From Candidatus Gastranaerophilales bacterium (GTDB lineage Bacteria > Cyanobacteriota > Vampirovibrionia > Gastranaerophilales > Gastranaerophilaceae), in the NCBI GenBank assembly GCA_944327255.1, contig CALVHA010000007.1, positions 1 through 64,000 of the forward strand: a stretch of 64,000 nt of DNA, given 5' to 3'. The position numbers and the translations under genes were made by a program. The first letter of the stretch is position 1. Every line of letters starts with the position of its first letter. Positions 47,108 through 57,279 of the stretch are shown here, one piece after another. The notes beneath the pieces are model-generated. The model searched no databases. It was not told the origin of the DNA and saw only the letters and a list, made by a program, of their open reading frames with translations.

Positions 47108-48505
47108 TTACCCCTTCAATGAAGTTTTAATTTCGTTTATCGAACGTTCAAGCTCTCTGTTATTTTTAATTTCATCCTTAATCTTGTCATAAGAATAAAG
47201 CATGGTTGGATGCCGTTTATTAAAATATTTTGCAATAAGCTCAAAACTTTTTTCAGTAATTTCACGTGACAAGTAGACAGCAATATGACGGGCATTAGAA
47301 ATTTTCTGCCCCCTTGCAGGACTCTTAAAATCATTGACAGTTACCCCGTAATAATCAGCAACAGCCTGCGCAATTTCCCCAAACGAAATCTCACGTTTTC
47401 TATCATCACACTTTAAAACTTTTTTTACAAGCTCAAGAGTAAGCTCTGACTTAGAAAAAGTAGCATAAGCGCTCACTTTGTTATAAGCCCCCTCAAGCTC
47501 TCTGACATTATTTACAAAATTATTTGCAATATATTCAAAAACCTTAAAATCAGCACTGACACCTTCCTGCTCTGCCAGGTTTTGCAAAATAGCAACCCTA
47601 GTCTCAAAATCCGGAGGAGTAATTTCTGTCATAATCCCCATTTCAAATCGGCTCTGAAGTCTTGCAGGAAGTGTTGGAATTTCTGAAGGAAGTCTGTCGG
47701 AAGTTATTACAATCTGTTTATTTTTATTTAAAAGACTGTCAAATGTATGGAATATCTCATCCATTGTGCGCTTCTTAGACTCAATAAACTGGATATCATC
47801 AATCAAAAGCACATCAACATTCCTATATTTTTGACGGAAAGATTCCATTTTCCCATTTCTATCCGAACCCTTCTGAATTGATTTAATTAATTCATTTACA
47901 TACTCTTCAGTTTTTATGTATTTAACGCGCATTTTAGGCTTATTAAAAATAATATAATGTCCTATTGCCTGCATAATATGAGTTTTACCCAACCCAGGCG
48001 CACCGTATATAAATAAAGGATTATATTTTTTTGCGGGATTATGTGCAACGTTTTGTGCTAATGCGTATGTAAATTCACTATTATCCCCAACTACAAAATT
48101 TTCAAACTTATATTTAAGATTTAAATTTGCAAATGATTGCATGTGTGCAAGGTTATCCATAACTGCAGAGTCTTTTTCTTCTTCTGAAAGCGAAAGACTT
48201 TTAGGTTTTGCACTTTCTTTCTTTTTAGCTTTTTCATATTTTTTTGCAAATTCATCATCATAGATTATAGAAAAGTCATAATCCTTTCCTGTAACTATCC
48301 TAAAGGCCTCTATAATTTTATGATAATAATTTTGGCGAATAATCTGAGGAGCCATCGCATGTACGGTTATCAGGGTAAATTTTCCGTCTTCACAACCAGA
48401 TACATCCATTTCATTAACCCATGGATAATATGCATGATCCGGTAAAATAGTCCTTAATTGCGCCTTAACCTCTGCCCAGATTTTTTTTACTTCCAAAATA
48501 TCCAT
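47108..48505 (-). CDS. dnaA: Chromosomal replication initiator DnaA
   Basis: Initiates replication at oriC. A 465-residue protein of four domains: N-terminal helical region (WAEVKAQLR), a low-complexity linker (about 95-125), AAA+ core with Walker A GAPGLGKT and Walker B LLIDDIQF, and the DNA-binding HTH with RHIAVYLSRE and KRHPT. A TATAAT lies 11 bases before the ATG and no Shine-Dalgarno is present. Followed by ruvA rather than dnaN. No DnaA-box cluster appears in the 77-base upstream region. Confidence 0.97.
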   Translation of the reverse strand: MDILEVKKIWAEVKAQLRTILPDHAYYPWVNEMDVSGCEDGKFTLITVHAMAPQIIRQNYYHKIIEAFRIVTGKDYDFSIIYDDEFAKKYEKAKKKESAKPKSLSLSEEEKDSAVMDNLAHMQSFANLNLKYKFENFVVGDNSEFTYALAQNVAHNPAKKYNPLFIYGAPGLGKTHIMQAIGHYIIFNKPKMRVKYIKTEEYVNELIKSIQKGSDRNGKMESFRQKYRNVDVLLIDDIQFIESKKRTMDEIFHTFDSLLNKNKQIVITSDRLPSEIPTLPARLQSRFEMGIMTEITPPDFETRVAILQNLAEQEGVSADFKVFEYIANNFVNNVRELEGAYNKVSAYATFSKSELTLELVKKVLKCDDRKREISFGEIAQAVADYYGVTVNDFKSPARGQKISNARHIAVYLSREITEKSFELIAKYFNKRHPTMLYSYDKIKDEIKNNRELERSINEIKTSLKG

Positions 48506-48582
48506 AAAAATATTTTATTATAAAAAAACTTATTAGCAAAAAATATTTTTACAGTTTTTACAATAAGAAAAACGGGGTTAAC

Positions 48583-49209
48583 ATGCAAATAGAAAAAACA
48601 AACGACATAAGTTTTTCAGGCGTAATTCCTATCAGGGTCTACATCGACGGAATGGAAACATTAGCTGACAAAAATATACGAGCAGCAACAAGGCAGCTGA
48701 CAACAATTCTTGCTGGTCCGGCAAAAAACAGCGAACACTCAATTTCGATTATAAAAAAACTTGCCGTAAGAGATCCCGATTACGATTTTTCAAAAGGGTA
48801 TGAAGGCTTTTGTAAAATTAAAAAATCAACCCCCTCAGACTTTTTTAGAATTATTCATGATGGAAACAGGTATTATCTTTTTACAGGGTACCAAGGGGAA
48901 CAAATCGCAAAACTTGGCAAAGAAGTCGGAAATCAAAAAGCAACAGCAAAATATAATAATGGAGAAAACTCATTTGACCTTTACGTCGCAAAAAGAAAAT
49001 ATGAAGATTATATAAAAACAAGCATTAACAACATTAAGCTAAGAATTACCGAATACTATATAAAACAAACCCGTCAAAAAACAGGACAGCCCGTAACTTT
49101 AAATATTTTTATGGAAAGCAACAAAAAATATACAAAGACAACATTCAAAATGAAGTTAAAGGATATAATCTTCAGCAAGCAGACACCACAAAACGCACAG
49201 TTCTTATAA
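48583..49209 (+). CDS. Hypothetical protein with ISFSG tag
   Basis: A 208-residue protein divergent from dnaA, with CGGGG before the ATG at 48583. It opens MQIEKTNDISFSGVIP; ISFSG at 9-13 is a short version of the N-terminal signature. The rest is a soluble alpha-beta protein (IRVYIDG, YYLFTGYQGEQIAKLG) with no named family, ending in a K/T-rich region. A terminator hairpin follows at 49193-49233. Confidence 0.7.
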   Translation: MQIEKTNDISFSGVIPIRVYIDGMETLADKNIRAATRQLTTILAGPAKNSEHSISIIKKLAVRDPDYDFSKGYEGFCKIKKSTPSDFFRIIHDGNRYYLFTGYQGEQIAKLGKEVGNQKATAKYNNGENSFDLYVAKRKYEDYIKTSINNIKLRITEYYIKQTRQKTGQPVTLNIFMESNKKYTKTTFKMKLKDIIFSKQTPQNAQFL

Positions 49210-49233
49210 AAAGAACCGTGCGTCATCCTTTTT
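49193..49233 (+). terminator. Terminator after the ISFSG gene
   Basis: A 13-base arm at 49193-49205 pairs with 49211-49223 (one A-C mismatch), loop ATAAA, followed by a T-rich tract. The arm overlaps the end of the coding region. Confidence 0.75.
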
Positions 49234-49243
49234 GCCTCAAAAC

Positions 49244-49483
49244 TTATACTTCAACAAATAAACGGCGCCCTACAATATTTTGTTTGCCGTTATAATAACC
49301 AGCAAAGTACCCGCCTTTAACAGGATTATTCTTTGCATAAGAAGCACTGTTGTATCTGTGACCATTATAGCTTACAAACGGGTTGTTATCGAACGGGTTT
49401 GAAGATTTTGGCGCAACAGGTGCCGATGTCTGAACCTGAACAGGTGTCAAAACCTGTGATAATAAATTTACAATATTCGCCAT
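49244..49483 (-). CDS. Small Asn/Tyr/Gly-rich hypothetical protein
   Basis: A 79-residue protein with GAGG before the ATG at 49483. The N-terminal 20 residues are a hydrophobic/Val-Gln helix (MANIVNLLSQVLTPVQVQ), the middle is Pro/Asn-rich and the end is Tyr/Gly-rich. No domain recognised. It could be a small envelope or surface protein, but it lacks a clear signal peptide. Confidence 0.55.
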   Translation of the reverse strand: MANIVNLLSQVLTPVQVQTSAPVAPKSSNPFDNNPFVSYNGHRYNSASYAKNNPVKGGYFAGYYNGKQNIVGRRLFVEV

Positions 49484-49603
49484 TTACAGAACCTCTACTT
49501 ACTACATGCAGTTTATTAATGATAACCATCAATTTGTCATTACATTTATATTAAATATTAATCTTTGTAAATAAACATCCTCTTATAGATTGATATTTTA
49601 GAA

Positions 49604-50626
49604 TTAGCCCCCAAAACCAAGTATAAAATATGCATTTGAACACAAAAGCAATAATCCCGCAATTGCTAGTGCTGGTCCAAAAGGAAGATAAGTCAAGTTA
49701 TCCTTGTTTTTAAGCCCCTTAACAACAAAGAAACATGCAGTGAGCCCGAAAATAAACATTAATACCATTGCACCAAGTTCAAGGGCTAAACTGTCAAACC
49801 AATTAGTCTTATTTTCTATAAAATAAAAAGATACTGAATAAATAACAAAAACACATAATGAAAACAAAGTTTTCCAATCTTTATTAACAGCAAGTTTTCT
49901 TAAAAACATAGGAAGAGTAAAAATAAGTTGAAGAATAATTGCAAGAATAATTATTGCAATAACATTCTTCCAACCGAAAACAGCACCTAATCCTGCTGCA
50001 ATATAAGTATCCCCCTCCCCAAAAGCCCTTTCTCCGGCAATAAGATACCCGATTCTAGCAGCACATTCCATAATAACAACACCCAGAATCACACCGAGTA
50101 AAGACATTGTTAACGGGTTATTAACACACCACTCAGATGTAACATGAAAGCCTACAATTGTGTTAACCTGCTCAATAATCTGGACAACAGTCAGGTATAA
50201 ATTGTAAAAAATACCAATCCCAATAAGAGAATAAGTATGTGCATCAAAAACAACTCTCTCTTTAATATCTGTAACTGAAATAACAATCAACAAACCTGCA
50301 ATCGCAAATGCAAACAAAGTAGTAATCTGTATTCCAAACTCCAAGAATACAGCCAAAAATATGAAACCAGTTATAAATTCAACTATCGGATATTGAATAC
50401 TTATTTTTTCATGACAAAAGTAACACTTTCCACCTAAAAGTAAATAAGATAGAATAGGGATATTATGCCACCATTTCAACTTATTTCCACACTTAGGACA
50501 TTTTGACGGAGGAAGAACAATAGATTCTCCACTAAACGCACGCAAAATTACAACATTTAAAAAACTACCGATAACTGTTCCGATACAGAATACAAAAAAT
50601 AAAATCAACAATAAATAAAATAACAT
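49604..50626 (-). CDS. pilD: Prepilin peptidase / methyltransferase
   Basis: Cleaves prepilin leaders and methylates the new N-terminus of type IV pilins and pseudopilins. A 340-residue inner-membrane aspartyl protease. The cytoplasmic zinc-binding loop has CxxC at 43-46 and 68-71; catalytic aspartates are D120 (VTDIKERV) and D206 in FGEGD. Longer than usual, with extra hydrophobic segments at the C-terminus (last 80 residues). It would process both pilins in this window. The sigma factor gene ends 12 bases upstream of its start. Confidence 0.95.
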   Translation of the reverse strand: MLFYLLLILFFVFCIGTVIGSFLNVVILRAFSGESIVLPPSKCPKCGNKLKWWHNIPILSYLLLGGKCYFCHEKISIQYPIVEFITGFIFLAVFLEFGIQITTLFAFAIAGLLIVISVTDIKERVVFDAHTYSLIGIGIFYNLYLTVVQIIEQVNTIVGFHVTSEWCVNNPLTMSLLGVILGVVIMECAARIGYLIAGERAFGEGDTYIAAGLGAVFGWKNVIAIIILAIILQLIFTLPMFLRKLAVNKDWKTLFSLCVFVIYSVSFYFIENKTNWFDSLALELGAMVLMFIFGLTACFFVVKGLKNKDNLTYLPFGPALAIAGLLLLCSNAYFILGFGG

Positions 50627-50638
50627 AATATATCCCTT

Positions 50639-51415
50639 TTAATTACGTCTAATAAGCTCATACATGCGACTTAAAGCCTTTTTAAGTCGTCTTGAAACCT
50701 GCATTTGAGAAATATTCAATTTCTCAGAGATTTCTCTCTGATTCAAATCTTGATAAAAACTCATCTCAATAACTGTTCGAAGCTCCGGAGAAAGTTTTTG
50801 TAAAATACTTGAAAGCATAAGCTTATCTTCATAAGCATCCCAAAAAGCCTGTGAATCTTCAGAAGGAATTTTTTCAAGCAAAGAAAGTTCCTCATCATCA
50901 CTAGGCGACACCGCCTGATCAAGAGATACTAAAGTCTTATATTGTTCAATTTGCATTACTTCACGAACCTGAGCAAGGGGGACATTCAAATACTCAGCAA
51001 TTGCATCTTCTGTCGGCTCACTGTCACCTCTTGCAATAAGAGCTTTTCTTGCAGAGTGCACTTTAAATAAAAATTCCTGAACCTTACGTGGAGTCTTAAT
51101 TAAACCTGACTTATCCCTCACATAATGTCGAATTTCACCTTTGATAAAATAGTTAGCATAAGTTTCAAATTTCGCATTTTTATCAACTTCATAAAATTCT
51201 ATAGCCTTAATAAGCCCAAGCGCCCCAACCTGAAGCAGATCTTCCGTAGGTAAAGAAGTTTGAACAGCAATTGGTGTTGCTATTTTTTTCACAAGTTCCA
51301 TTGTCTGTTCAACTATTTTAAGATAAAGCGCACGTTTTTTCTTCTCATCGCTACAGCTTTTATATGCACAAACTATCTCTTCTATTGCTTTTGATTTTTT
51401 TTCTTTACTATACAT
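50639..51415 (-). CDS. Sigma-70-family factor, group 3 type
   Basis: A 258-residue sigma factor from the ATG at 51415, nine bases after GGAG; earlier in-frame ATGs at 51433 lack such a site. Region 2 contains DLLQVGALGLIKAIEFYEVDKNAKFETYA and the -10 reading YFIKGEIRHYVRD. Region 3 and region 4 (LSPELRTVIEMSFYQDLNQREISEKLNISQMQVSRR) are complete, like SigB/SigF or FliA factors. No anti-sigma partner adjoins it. It sits directly upstream of the prepilin peptidase on the same strand. Confidence 0.93.
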   Translation of the reverse strand: MYSKEKKSKAIEEIVCAYKSCSDEKKKRALYLKIVEQTMELVKKIATPIAVQTSLPTEDLLQVGALGLIKAIEFYEVDKNAKFETYANYFIKGEIRHYVRDKSGLIKTPRKVQEFLFKVHSARKALIARGDSEPTEDAIAEYLNVPLAQVREVMQIEQYKTLVSLDQAVSPSDDEELSLLEKIPSEDSQAFWDAYEDKLMLSSILQKLSPELRTVIEMSFYQDLNQREISEKLNISQMQVSRRLKKALSRMYELIRRN

Positions 51416-51553
51416 GAGAGAAATCTCCATCATCTAAGATTGTAACATATCGAGGTCACTATGTAAAATAATTTAAATTTATTTAATATTTCATTTTATT
51501 TTTTTATTTTATGCTATTATTAAATCATAGTACTAGGAAATCGGAGAGATTTT

Positions 51554-51835
51554 ATGATTACAATAAAAGATGTTGAACACGTTGCAAAATTAGCAAGACT
51601 GGAGCTTACTGAAGAAGAGAAAGAACTTTATACAAAACAACTCGGAGATGTTTTAAAATATGTTGATCAGATGAATGAAGTGGATACATCAAACGTTAAA
51701 CCGATGACTCAGGTCATTGATTTCGTAAACGTTATGAGAGAAGATAAAGTAGTCTATGAACAGACAAAAGAAGAATTAATGGCTAATGCTCCGGAAGAAG
51801 AAAACGGATTTTTTAAAGTTCCAAAAATTGGCTAG
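51554..51835 (+). CDS. gatC: Asp/Glu-tRNA amidotransferase subunit GatC
   Basis: The small subunit of GatCAB, which converts Glu-tRNA(Gln) and Asp-tRNA(Asn) to the amides. A 93-residue protein with the usual VEHVAKLARLEL start and NVKPMTQV, MREDKV blocks, ending FFKVPKIG. TCGGAG precedes the ATG, and an extended -10 TGCTATTAT lies at 51512-51520. gatA and gatB are not next to it, and a terminator follows. Confidence 0.95.
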   Translation: MITIKDVEHVAKLARLELTEEEKELYTKQLGDVLKYVDQMNEVDTSNVKPMTQVIDFVNVMREDKVVYEQTKEELMANAPEEENGFFKVPKIG

Positions 51836-51852
51836 CCAAGAATAACTTTTTA

Positions 51853-51885
51853 AGAAAAAGAGTTTAACGACTCTTTTTCTATTTT
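51853..51885 (+). terminator. Terminator after gatC
   Basis: AGAAAAAGAGT (51853-51863) pairs with ACTCTTTTTCT (51870-51880), 11 base pairs with loop TTAACG, followed by ATTTT. It separates gatC from pyrG. Confidence 0.8.
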
Positions 51886-51920
51886 ATATAATTTATTAGT
51901 TGGAAATAAGGGGTATAAGG

Positions 51921-53534
51921 ATGACAAAATATATTTTTATTACAGGCGGTGTTGTAAGTTCTCTTGGTAAAGGAATTATAGCCGCATCTTTAGGAAGACT
52001 TTTAAGAGCAAGAGGTTTTTCTGTTATAAATCAAAAATTTGATCCTTATATCAACGTTGATCCAGGAACAATGAGTCCGTTTCAGCATGGAGAAGTCTTT
52101 GTAACAGATGACGGAGCTGAAACGGATTTAGATTTAGGACATTATGAAAGATTTACAGATACAAACTTAGGGAAATTAAACAATGTAACATCTGGAAGTG
52201 TTTATCAGCATGTTATTGAAAAAGAAAGACGAGGGGATTATCTGGGGGGAACAGTTCAAGTTATTCCTCATATTACTAATGAAATTAAATCTAGAATTGT
52301 TGGAGCAACAAAACAATTCAAACCAGATTTTCAACTAATAGAAATCGGTGGAACAATAGGAGATATTGAAAGCTTACCATTTATTGAGGCAATAAGACAG
52401 TTTAAAACAGAAGTGGGAATAGGGAATGCAGTCTCTGTCCATTGTACATTAATCCCTTATCTGCCAACATCAGGAGAATTAAAAACAAAACCTTCGCAAC
52501 ATAGTGTAAGCGTTCTGAGAAGTTATGGAATTCAGCCTGAAATTCTAGTTTGCAGAACAACAAGACCAATACCTAAAACAGAAAAAGAAAAACTTGCCTT
52601 GTTCTGTTCCGTCCCTAAAGATGCAGTTATAGAATGTCGTGATATGAAAAGTATTTATGAAGTTCCTCTTGCCCTTGAAGAACAAAATATGGCGCATGTT
52701 ATTCTTGATATGCTAAGAGTTGAAGACAGAAAGCCTGATTTAAAAGCCTGGCAACAATTAGTTGAAAACATAAAAAATTCAAAAGACACTTTAACTGTTG
52801 CAATTGCGGGGAAATATACCAAATTATCAGATGCTTATATTTCAGTTGTTGAATCCTTAAAACATGCAGGATACGCTAACGATACCAAAATAGATATTAA
52901 ATGGATTAACTCCGAAGAATGCGTTGATTACAAAAATTGTAAAGAACTAATGAAAGGAGTCAATGCAGTTGTTGTACCTGGTGGATTTGGGGTTCGAGGG
53001 ATTGAAGGAAAACTTAATGTTATAAAATATGCAAGAGAAAATAACATTCCATTTTTAGGACTTTGCCTGGGAATGCAATGCGCAGTAATAGAATATGCAA
53101 GAAATGTACTTGGAATTAAGGATGCAAATTCAAAGGAATTTGACGAAAACGCACAACATGCTGTAATAGACTTAATGCTTGAACAGAAAAATGTACAAGG
53201 ATACGGCGGGACAATGCGTCTTGGGGCATATGATTGTATGCTGAAAAAAGGTTCTAAAGCGCATAGAGCTTATGGAAAAGATAAAATTTCCGAACGCCAC
53301 AGACATAGATATGAAGTGAACAATGAATATATCAGACCTTTAGAAGAAGCAGGTTTAGTTTTTTCAGGAATGTCCCCTGACGGAATGCTCGCGGAGATTG
53401 TGGAATTACCGAGACTTGATTGGTTTGTAGCCTCACAGTTCCATCCGGAATTTAAATCCAGACCTGACAGACCACATCCGCTCTTTAAAGGGCTGATTGA
53501 TGCCACCGTTAAACAAAAAAAGAAAATTAAATAA
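51921..53534 (+). CDS. pyrG: CTP synthase
   Basis: Makes CTP from UTP, ATP and glutamine. A 537-residue protein from the ATG at 51921, which follows AAGGGG; an upstream TTG in frame is unlikely. N-terminal synthetase with [10 protein letters not shown] and the [15 protein letters not shown] block; C-terminal class I glutamine amidotransferase with GLCLGMQ (nucleophile C) and a late HPE (FHPEFKSRP). Full length. No clear terminator follows. Confidence 0.97.
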   Translation: MTKYIFITGGVVSSLGKGIIAASLGRLLRARGFSVINQKFDPYINVDPGTMSPFQHGEVFVTDDGAETDLDLGHYERFTDTNLGKLNNVTSGSVYQHVIEKERRGDYLGGTVQVIPHITNEIKSRIVGATKQFKPDFQLIEIGGTIGDIESLPFIEAIRQFKTEVGIGNAVSVHCTLIPYLPTSGELKTKPSQHSVSVLRSYGIQPEILVCRTTRPIPKTEKEKLALFCSVPKDAVIECRDMKSIYEVPLALEEQNMAHVILDMLRVEDRKPDLKAWQQLVENIKNSKDTLTVAIAGKYTKLSDAYISVVESLKHAGYANDTKIDIKWINSEECVDYKNCKELMKGVNAVVVPGGFGVRGIEGKLNVIKYARENNIPFLGLCLGMQCAVIEYARNVLGIKDANSKEFDENAQHAVIDLMLEQKNVQGYGGTMRLGAYDCMLKKGSKAHRAYGKDKISERHRHRYEVNNEYIRPLEEAGLVFSGMSPDGMLAEIVELPRLDWFVASQFHPEFKSRPDRPHPLFKGLIDATVKQKKKIK

Positions 53535-53637
53535 AACAGTATTTCCAAACTCAAACTGTTCATTATTAAATAAAATGTAATGCAGATTAAGAATCTTGAC
53601 TCATTCAATAATCCCAGCTTAAATAACAATTATTTAA

Positions 53638-53988
53638 TTATGTTCTTAACTGTTCTGCGCCATTCATATAAATGAATTCGGGTTCAAATGATTCAGAACA
53701 GTTTACTACAATTAAAACTCTAAGACACATCTTCAAGGCATTAGGTACATCTAGTTCATGAAAACACATCATTGCCGTTTTTGTCCATTTAAGTTCTGTT
53801 CTTACAAATTTTGCAGGGAACTCAGCATTTAAATCATTTGTCAAAGTAAAAATTATATGAGAAATATTCTCTTCTTTAATTCTATTTTTCAAGACCATTT
53901 TGCTAAGAAGTTCAAGCGTTGCAGCTTCGATTGAAGCTGAGGTATTTTCTTTTACTATAATTGCGCCTCTTATTCCTTTGGTAATCAT
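53638..53988 (-). CDS. aroH: Chorismate mutase, AroH type
   Basis: Converts chorismate to prephenate for phenylalanine and tyrosine. A 116-residue protein of the trimeric Bacillus AroH class: RGAIIVKENT near the N-terminus, DLNAEFPAKFVR, then RVLIVVNC and the late arginine in YMNGAEQLR. Its ATG overlaps the fmt stop by four bases (ATGA), at the end of the def-fmt-aroH run. Confidence 0.92.
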   Translation of the reverse strand: MITKGIRGAIIVKENTSASIEAATLELLSKMVLKNRIKEENISHIIFTLTNDLNAEFPAKFVRTELKWTKTAMMCFHELDVPNALKMCLRVLIVVNCSESFEPEFIYMNGAEQLRT

Positions 53989-54896
53989 TTTTTTAACCCG
54001 TTATACCAGTCTCGTGCATTCATTTCACCTTTTCCTTCCGGTTTTATTCTTTCCAGAAGCAGACAATCTTTACCACATGCCACTTTTATCCCGTTTTTGC
54101 ATACTTCTACAAACTCTCCAGCCTTACCTGTTCCATCACATACTTTCGTTTTCATAACTTTTATAATTTTGTCGTTGTATTTAAATGATGCAGACGGAAA
54201 TTTATAAATTCCTCTGACAAGATTATGGATTTCTCTTGCTGGTTTTGACCAATCAATAACGGTTTCTTCTTTAGTTAACTTCTTTGCCATACAAACCCCA
54301 TCTTCACATTGCGGTACAGGATGTATAGTTCCATCGGTAAGACCTGTTAAAGTTTCTTCTAGAAGCTTGGGAGATTTTTCACTTATTTCGTTAAACAGGT
54401 CTTCACAATTCATATCGTCAGAAATCGGAATAACCAGCCTTTGGCAGACGTCCCCGCAGTCAAGCCCGAGTTCTGTAATCATCGTACAAATCCCCGTTTC
54501 GGCATCACCGTTAATTATAGCACGCTGAATAGGATTTGCTCCTCTGTATTTAGGAAGAAGTGAGGCATGAAGATTAATTGTTTCATATTTAGGAATATCA
54601 AGAACTTCCTGTGATAAAATTTGTCCAAAGGCAAATGTTACAAAAAAATCCGGATTTAAGTTTCTAAGTTCTTCCTGAATTTCAGGTTCTTTTCTAATTG
54701 ATTTCGGCTGAAAAACTGGCAGGCCATGATCAAGAGCAAACTCTTTTATCGGAGACATAGTAAGTTTATGCCCTCTACCAGCAGGTTTATCAGGCTGAGT
54801 AACGACTCCTACAACTTTTGTTTTATCAGAATTAAAAAGATATTCTAAAGATTTAAGGGCAATTTTCGGAGTCCCGAAAAACACAACTCTAATCAT
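53985..54896 (-). CDS. fmt: Methionyl-tRNA formyltransferase
   Basis: Formylates initiator Met-tRNA. A 303-residue protein with the FGTPKIALK start, HASLLPKYRGANPIQRAI (active site) and ELGLDCGDV. The C-terminal OB-like domain is short but present. It overlaps def upstream and aroH downstream by four bases each, so all three are coupled. Confidence 0.96.
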   Translation of the reverse strand: MIRVVFFGTPKIALKSLEYLFNSDKTKVVGVVTQPDKPAGRGHKLTMSPIKEFALDHGLPVFQPKSIRKEPEIQEELRNLNPDFFVTFAFGQILSQEVLDIPKYETINLHASLLPKYRGANPIQRAIINGDAETGICTMITELGLDCGDVCQRLVIPISDDMNCEDLFNEISEKSPKLLEETLTGLTDGTIHPVPQCEDGVCMAKKLTKEETVIDWSKPAREIHNLVRGIYKFPSASFKYNDKIIKVMKTKVCDGTGKAGEFVEVCKNGIKVACGKDCLLLERIKPEGKGEMNARDWYNGLKK

Positions 54897-55459
54897 TTAT
54901 TCCGCTCCAATTCTTCATCAATTTCCGGTTCTTCTATAAGTCTATCAACGTCAACAGGAGGAAGATTAAATTTACTTAACACACTATCAGCATCAAAACG
55001 ATTCAAGCAATGATCGATAAATAAAACTCCGTTCAGATGGTCAAATTCGTGTTGAATGGCTCTTGCAAGAAGACTTCCGTCTTTTCCTTCAAGCACAAAC
55101 GGTCTTCCATGAATATCGAGAGCCTTAACCGTTACATTCTTATATCGTTTTACATCCGTATAAGCTTCAGGGAAACTTAAACATCCTTCGTTACTTATAA
55201 CAGCACCAGATTTCTTTATAATTTTAGGGTTAATAAAAACCATTGGATTAAGCGGCTCATCGTTCGAAGAAACGTCAATAACAAATACTCTATAGTTTAC
55301 ACCAATTTGAGGAGCAGCAAGCCCAACCCCATTTTTGGCATACATTGTCTCCAATAAGTCGTTGACTAAATCAGTTATCTTTTTAGATACTTTGTGAACT
55401 TCTTTTGAAGGTTCTCTTAAAGATTTTGTTCCGTATGTTAATACATTTCTTACAGCCAT
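54893..55459 (-). CDS. def: Peptide deformylase
   Basis: Removes the formyl group from nascent chains. A 188-residue metalloenzyme with the three family motifs: GVGLAAPQIG, EGCLSFPE and QHEFDHLNG. An extended acidic C-terminal tail is also present. It overlaps fmt by four bases, the classic def-fmt pair. Confidence 0.96.
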   Translation of the reverse strand: MAVRNVLTYGTKSLREPSKEVHKVSKKITDLVNDLLETMYAKNGVGLAAPQIGVNYRVFVIDVSSNDEPLNPMVFINPKIIKKSGAVISNEGCLSFPEAYTDVKRYKNVTVKALDIHGRPFVLEGKDGSLLARAIQHEFDHLNGVLFIDHCLNRFDADSVLSKFNLPPVDVDRLIEEPEIDEELERNK

Positions 55460-55497
55460 AATTACCTCACACTTTACCCTTATAATACTATAATCAT

Positions 55498-56172
55498 CTA
55501 TCTTACGTCAAGAAACTTATGCATTTGCGGGATGAGCCTTGTATTTTCGTATTTACTATGAAACTCTTTAAATATTTTTTCAATCTCTTCTGTTTCAAGC
55601 GAGAATTTTCCTCCAGACATTTCTGGCTGGAGGATTAATGCAAAACCATATTTTTTAGCAATAGAAACCGCAAAATTAATCTCTTCTTCTAGTATTTTTT
55701 TATTAAAAACTAGTTTTACAAAAAGATCTTTAGATGAGGCAATTTTAAAAAATTCATCAAACAGACAGTTCGGAATCATTTCTTTTGTTGCGCTCGGAAG
55801 CTTAATATCGGCAGACACAATATCAACATAATCAATAATCTCTTTAAGAGCCTGAGGCAGTGTTGCATTTGTTTCAAGATAAATCTTATGTCCGTATTTT
55901 TTAGCAAGAGGGAGAAATTCCTTTAAAAATTTTACAGACATAAGCGGTTCTCCTCCGGTAAGAGACAATATGAGATTTTCACCGAATGAATTTACTTCGG
56001 CTATAAGCTCCTGCGGTGTATATTGTGTTGATTTTGAAACTTCAAAATCCGTATCGCAGTATGCACAATTTAAATTGCATCCGCAAAAACGTATAAATAA
56101 GTGTTCTTCTCCAATATACGGACCTTCTCCTTGTATTGACGAAAATATTTCACGTATAAATGTTTTATTCAT
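55498..56172 (-). CDS. queE: 7-carboxy-7-deazaguanine synthase
   Basis: A radical SAM enzyme of the queuosine (preQ0) pathway. A 224-residue protein with N-terminal [12 protein letters not shown], iron-sulphur cysteines C32-x3-C36-x2-C39 (CNLNCAYC) and LTGGEPLM for SAM binding. Other que genes are not in the window. Its start overlaps the dnaJ-like gene by eight bases. Confidence 0.93.
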   Translation of the reverse strand: MNKTFIREIFSSIQGEGPYIGEEHLFIRFCGCNLNCAYCDTDFEVSKSTQYTPQELIAEVNSFGENLILSLTGGEPLMSVKFLKEFLPLAKKYGHKIYLETNATLPQALKEIIDYVDIVSADIKLPSATKEMIPNCLFDEFFKIASSKDLFVKLVFNKKILEEEINFAVSIAKKYGFALILQPEMSGGKFSLETEEIEKIFKEFHSKYENTRLIPQMHKFLDVR

Positions 56173-57226
56173 TTTTAATGTTTTCTCTGATGTTACACTG
56201 TGACATTTTTTTCAGCTTCTCATACATTTTAACCTCATCAGAAGTTAATTTTTGTGGAATCTGAATTTCTACGGTAACTATCATATCACCAAATTTTCCA
56301 TTTGTCTGCAATCCTTGATTTGCAAGCCTAAATTTCTGTCCCGAATGAGTCATTGGCGGGATTGTTAGATTTATACTGCCATCGATGGACGGGAGCGGAA
56401 TTTTTCCACCAAGTACTGCTTCAAACGGAGTAATAGGCAATCTATAGAGTATGTTTACACCTTCTATTTCAATGTGCGTATTTTTCTCGATTTTGACGGA
56501 TATATAAAGATTGCCGTTAACTCCTCCGTTGAAGCCGGGATTGCCTTCATTTTGAAGTCTTAAGATTGAATTATTTTTTATTCCTGCAGGAATTTTTACG
56601 GTAATTTTTTTGTGAGTAGAATATTCTCCTGTTCCATTACAGGTTCGACATTTTGAACCGTTTATAAATCTGTGTCCTTTGCACTGTGGACACAATTCTT
56701 TATGCATTATGTTTAAAATTCTCTCAGTACCTTTTACAGCCTCTGTAAGAGTTATTGAAATCTCAGTATGAATATCATCTCCGTTTTTTACTGTTTTTTG
56801 TTTTTTTCTGGAATTGTGTGTTCTCGTTATTTCATCTAAAATTGAGTTTATTGACTCTCTAAAAAATTTTTTTCTGTAAAGATCCTCACTAAAAGTTTTG
56901 TCCGCCTTGGGAGGTATATTCTCTTCAGTTTTTGTTGATGAAGCAGTTTTTTTATATCTGTATATACTTTCCTGCGAATTTCTATGTGTTGCTCCAGTTT
57001 TAAAAAATCCATTCAGAGTATCATATTGTATACGTTTTTTTTCGTCAGATAGTGTTTCGTAGGCCTCAAGAATATCCTTAAATTTTTCAGCACTTTCGGG
57101 AGCCTTGTTTACATCCGGATGATATTTACGAGCAAGACGTCTATAAGCAGATTTTAATTCTCCGCTGTCACTATCAGGAGTTAAGCCCAAAATTTCGTAA
57201 TAGTTTTTACTGCTTTTCATTACCAT
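56165..57226 (-). CDS. DnaJ-family co-chaperone with half a zinc finger
   Basis: A 353-residue J-protein: J domain with HPD at 36-38, a basic linker with YRYKKTAS and RKKQK, zinc region and two C-terminal beta domains ([32 protein letters not shown]). Typical DnaJ has four CxxCxGxG repeats; this has only two pairs (C179/C182 and C193/C196), so one zinc site. It therefore lies between DnaJ and CbpA. The start may be at 57226 or, two codons in, at 57220; no ribosome-binding site decides. No dnaK or grpE nearby. Confidence 0.88.
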   Translation of the reverse strand: MVMKSSKNYYEILGLTPDSDSGELKSAYRRLARKYHPDVNKAPESAEKFKDILEAYETLSDEKKRIQYDTLNGFFKTGATHRNSQESIYRYKKTASSTKTEENIPPKADKTFSEDLYRKKFFRESINSILDEITRTHNSRKKQKTVKNGDDIHTEISITLTEAVKGTERILNIMHKELCPQCKGHRFINGSKCRTCNGTGEYSTHKKITVKIPAGIKNNSILRLQNEGNPGFNGGVNGNLYISVKIEKNTHIEIEGVNILYRLPITPFEAVLGGKIPLPSIDGSINLTIPPMTHSGQKFRLANQGLQTNGKFGDMIVTVEIQIPQKLTSDEVKMYEKLKKMSQCNIRENIKNE

Positions 57227-57279
57227 ATAAATATTTATAATGATGATTATAAATATTTCAACCTATGGCAGGGTATATT

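Noticed and set aside
48506-48582. Possible oriC upstream of dnaA
   Set aside because: AT-rich, but no TTATNCACA-type boxes.
53535-53637. Terminator after pyrG
   Set aside because: A six-bp AACAGT/ACTGTT stem without a T-run is too weak.
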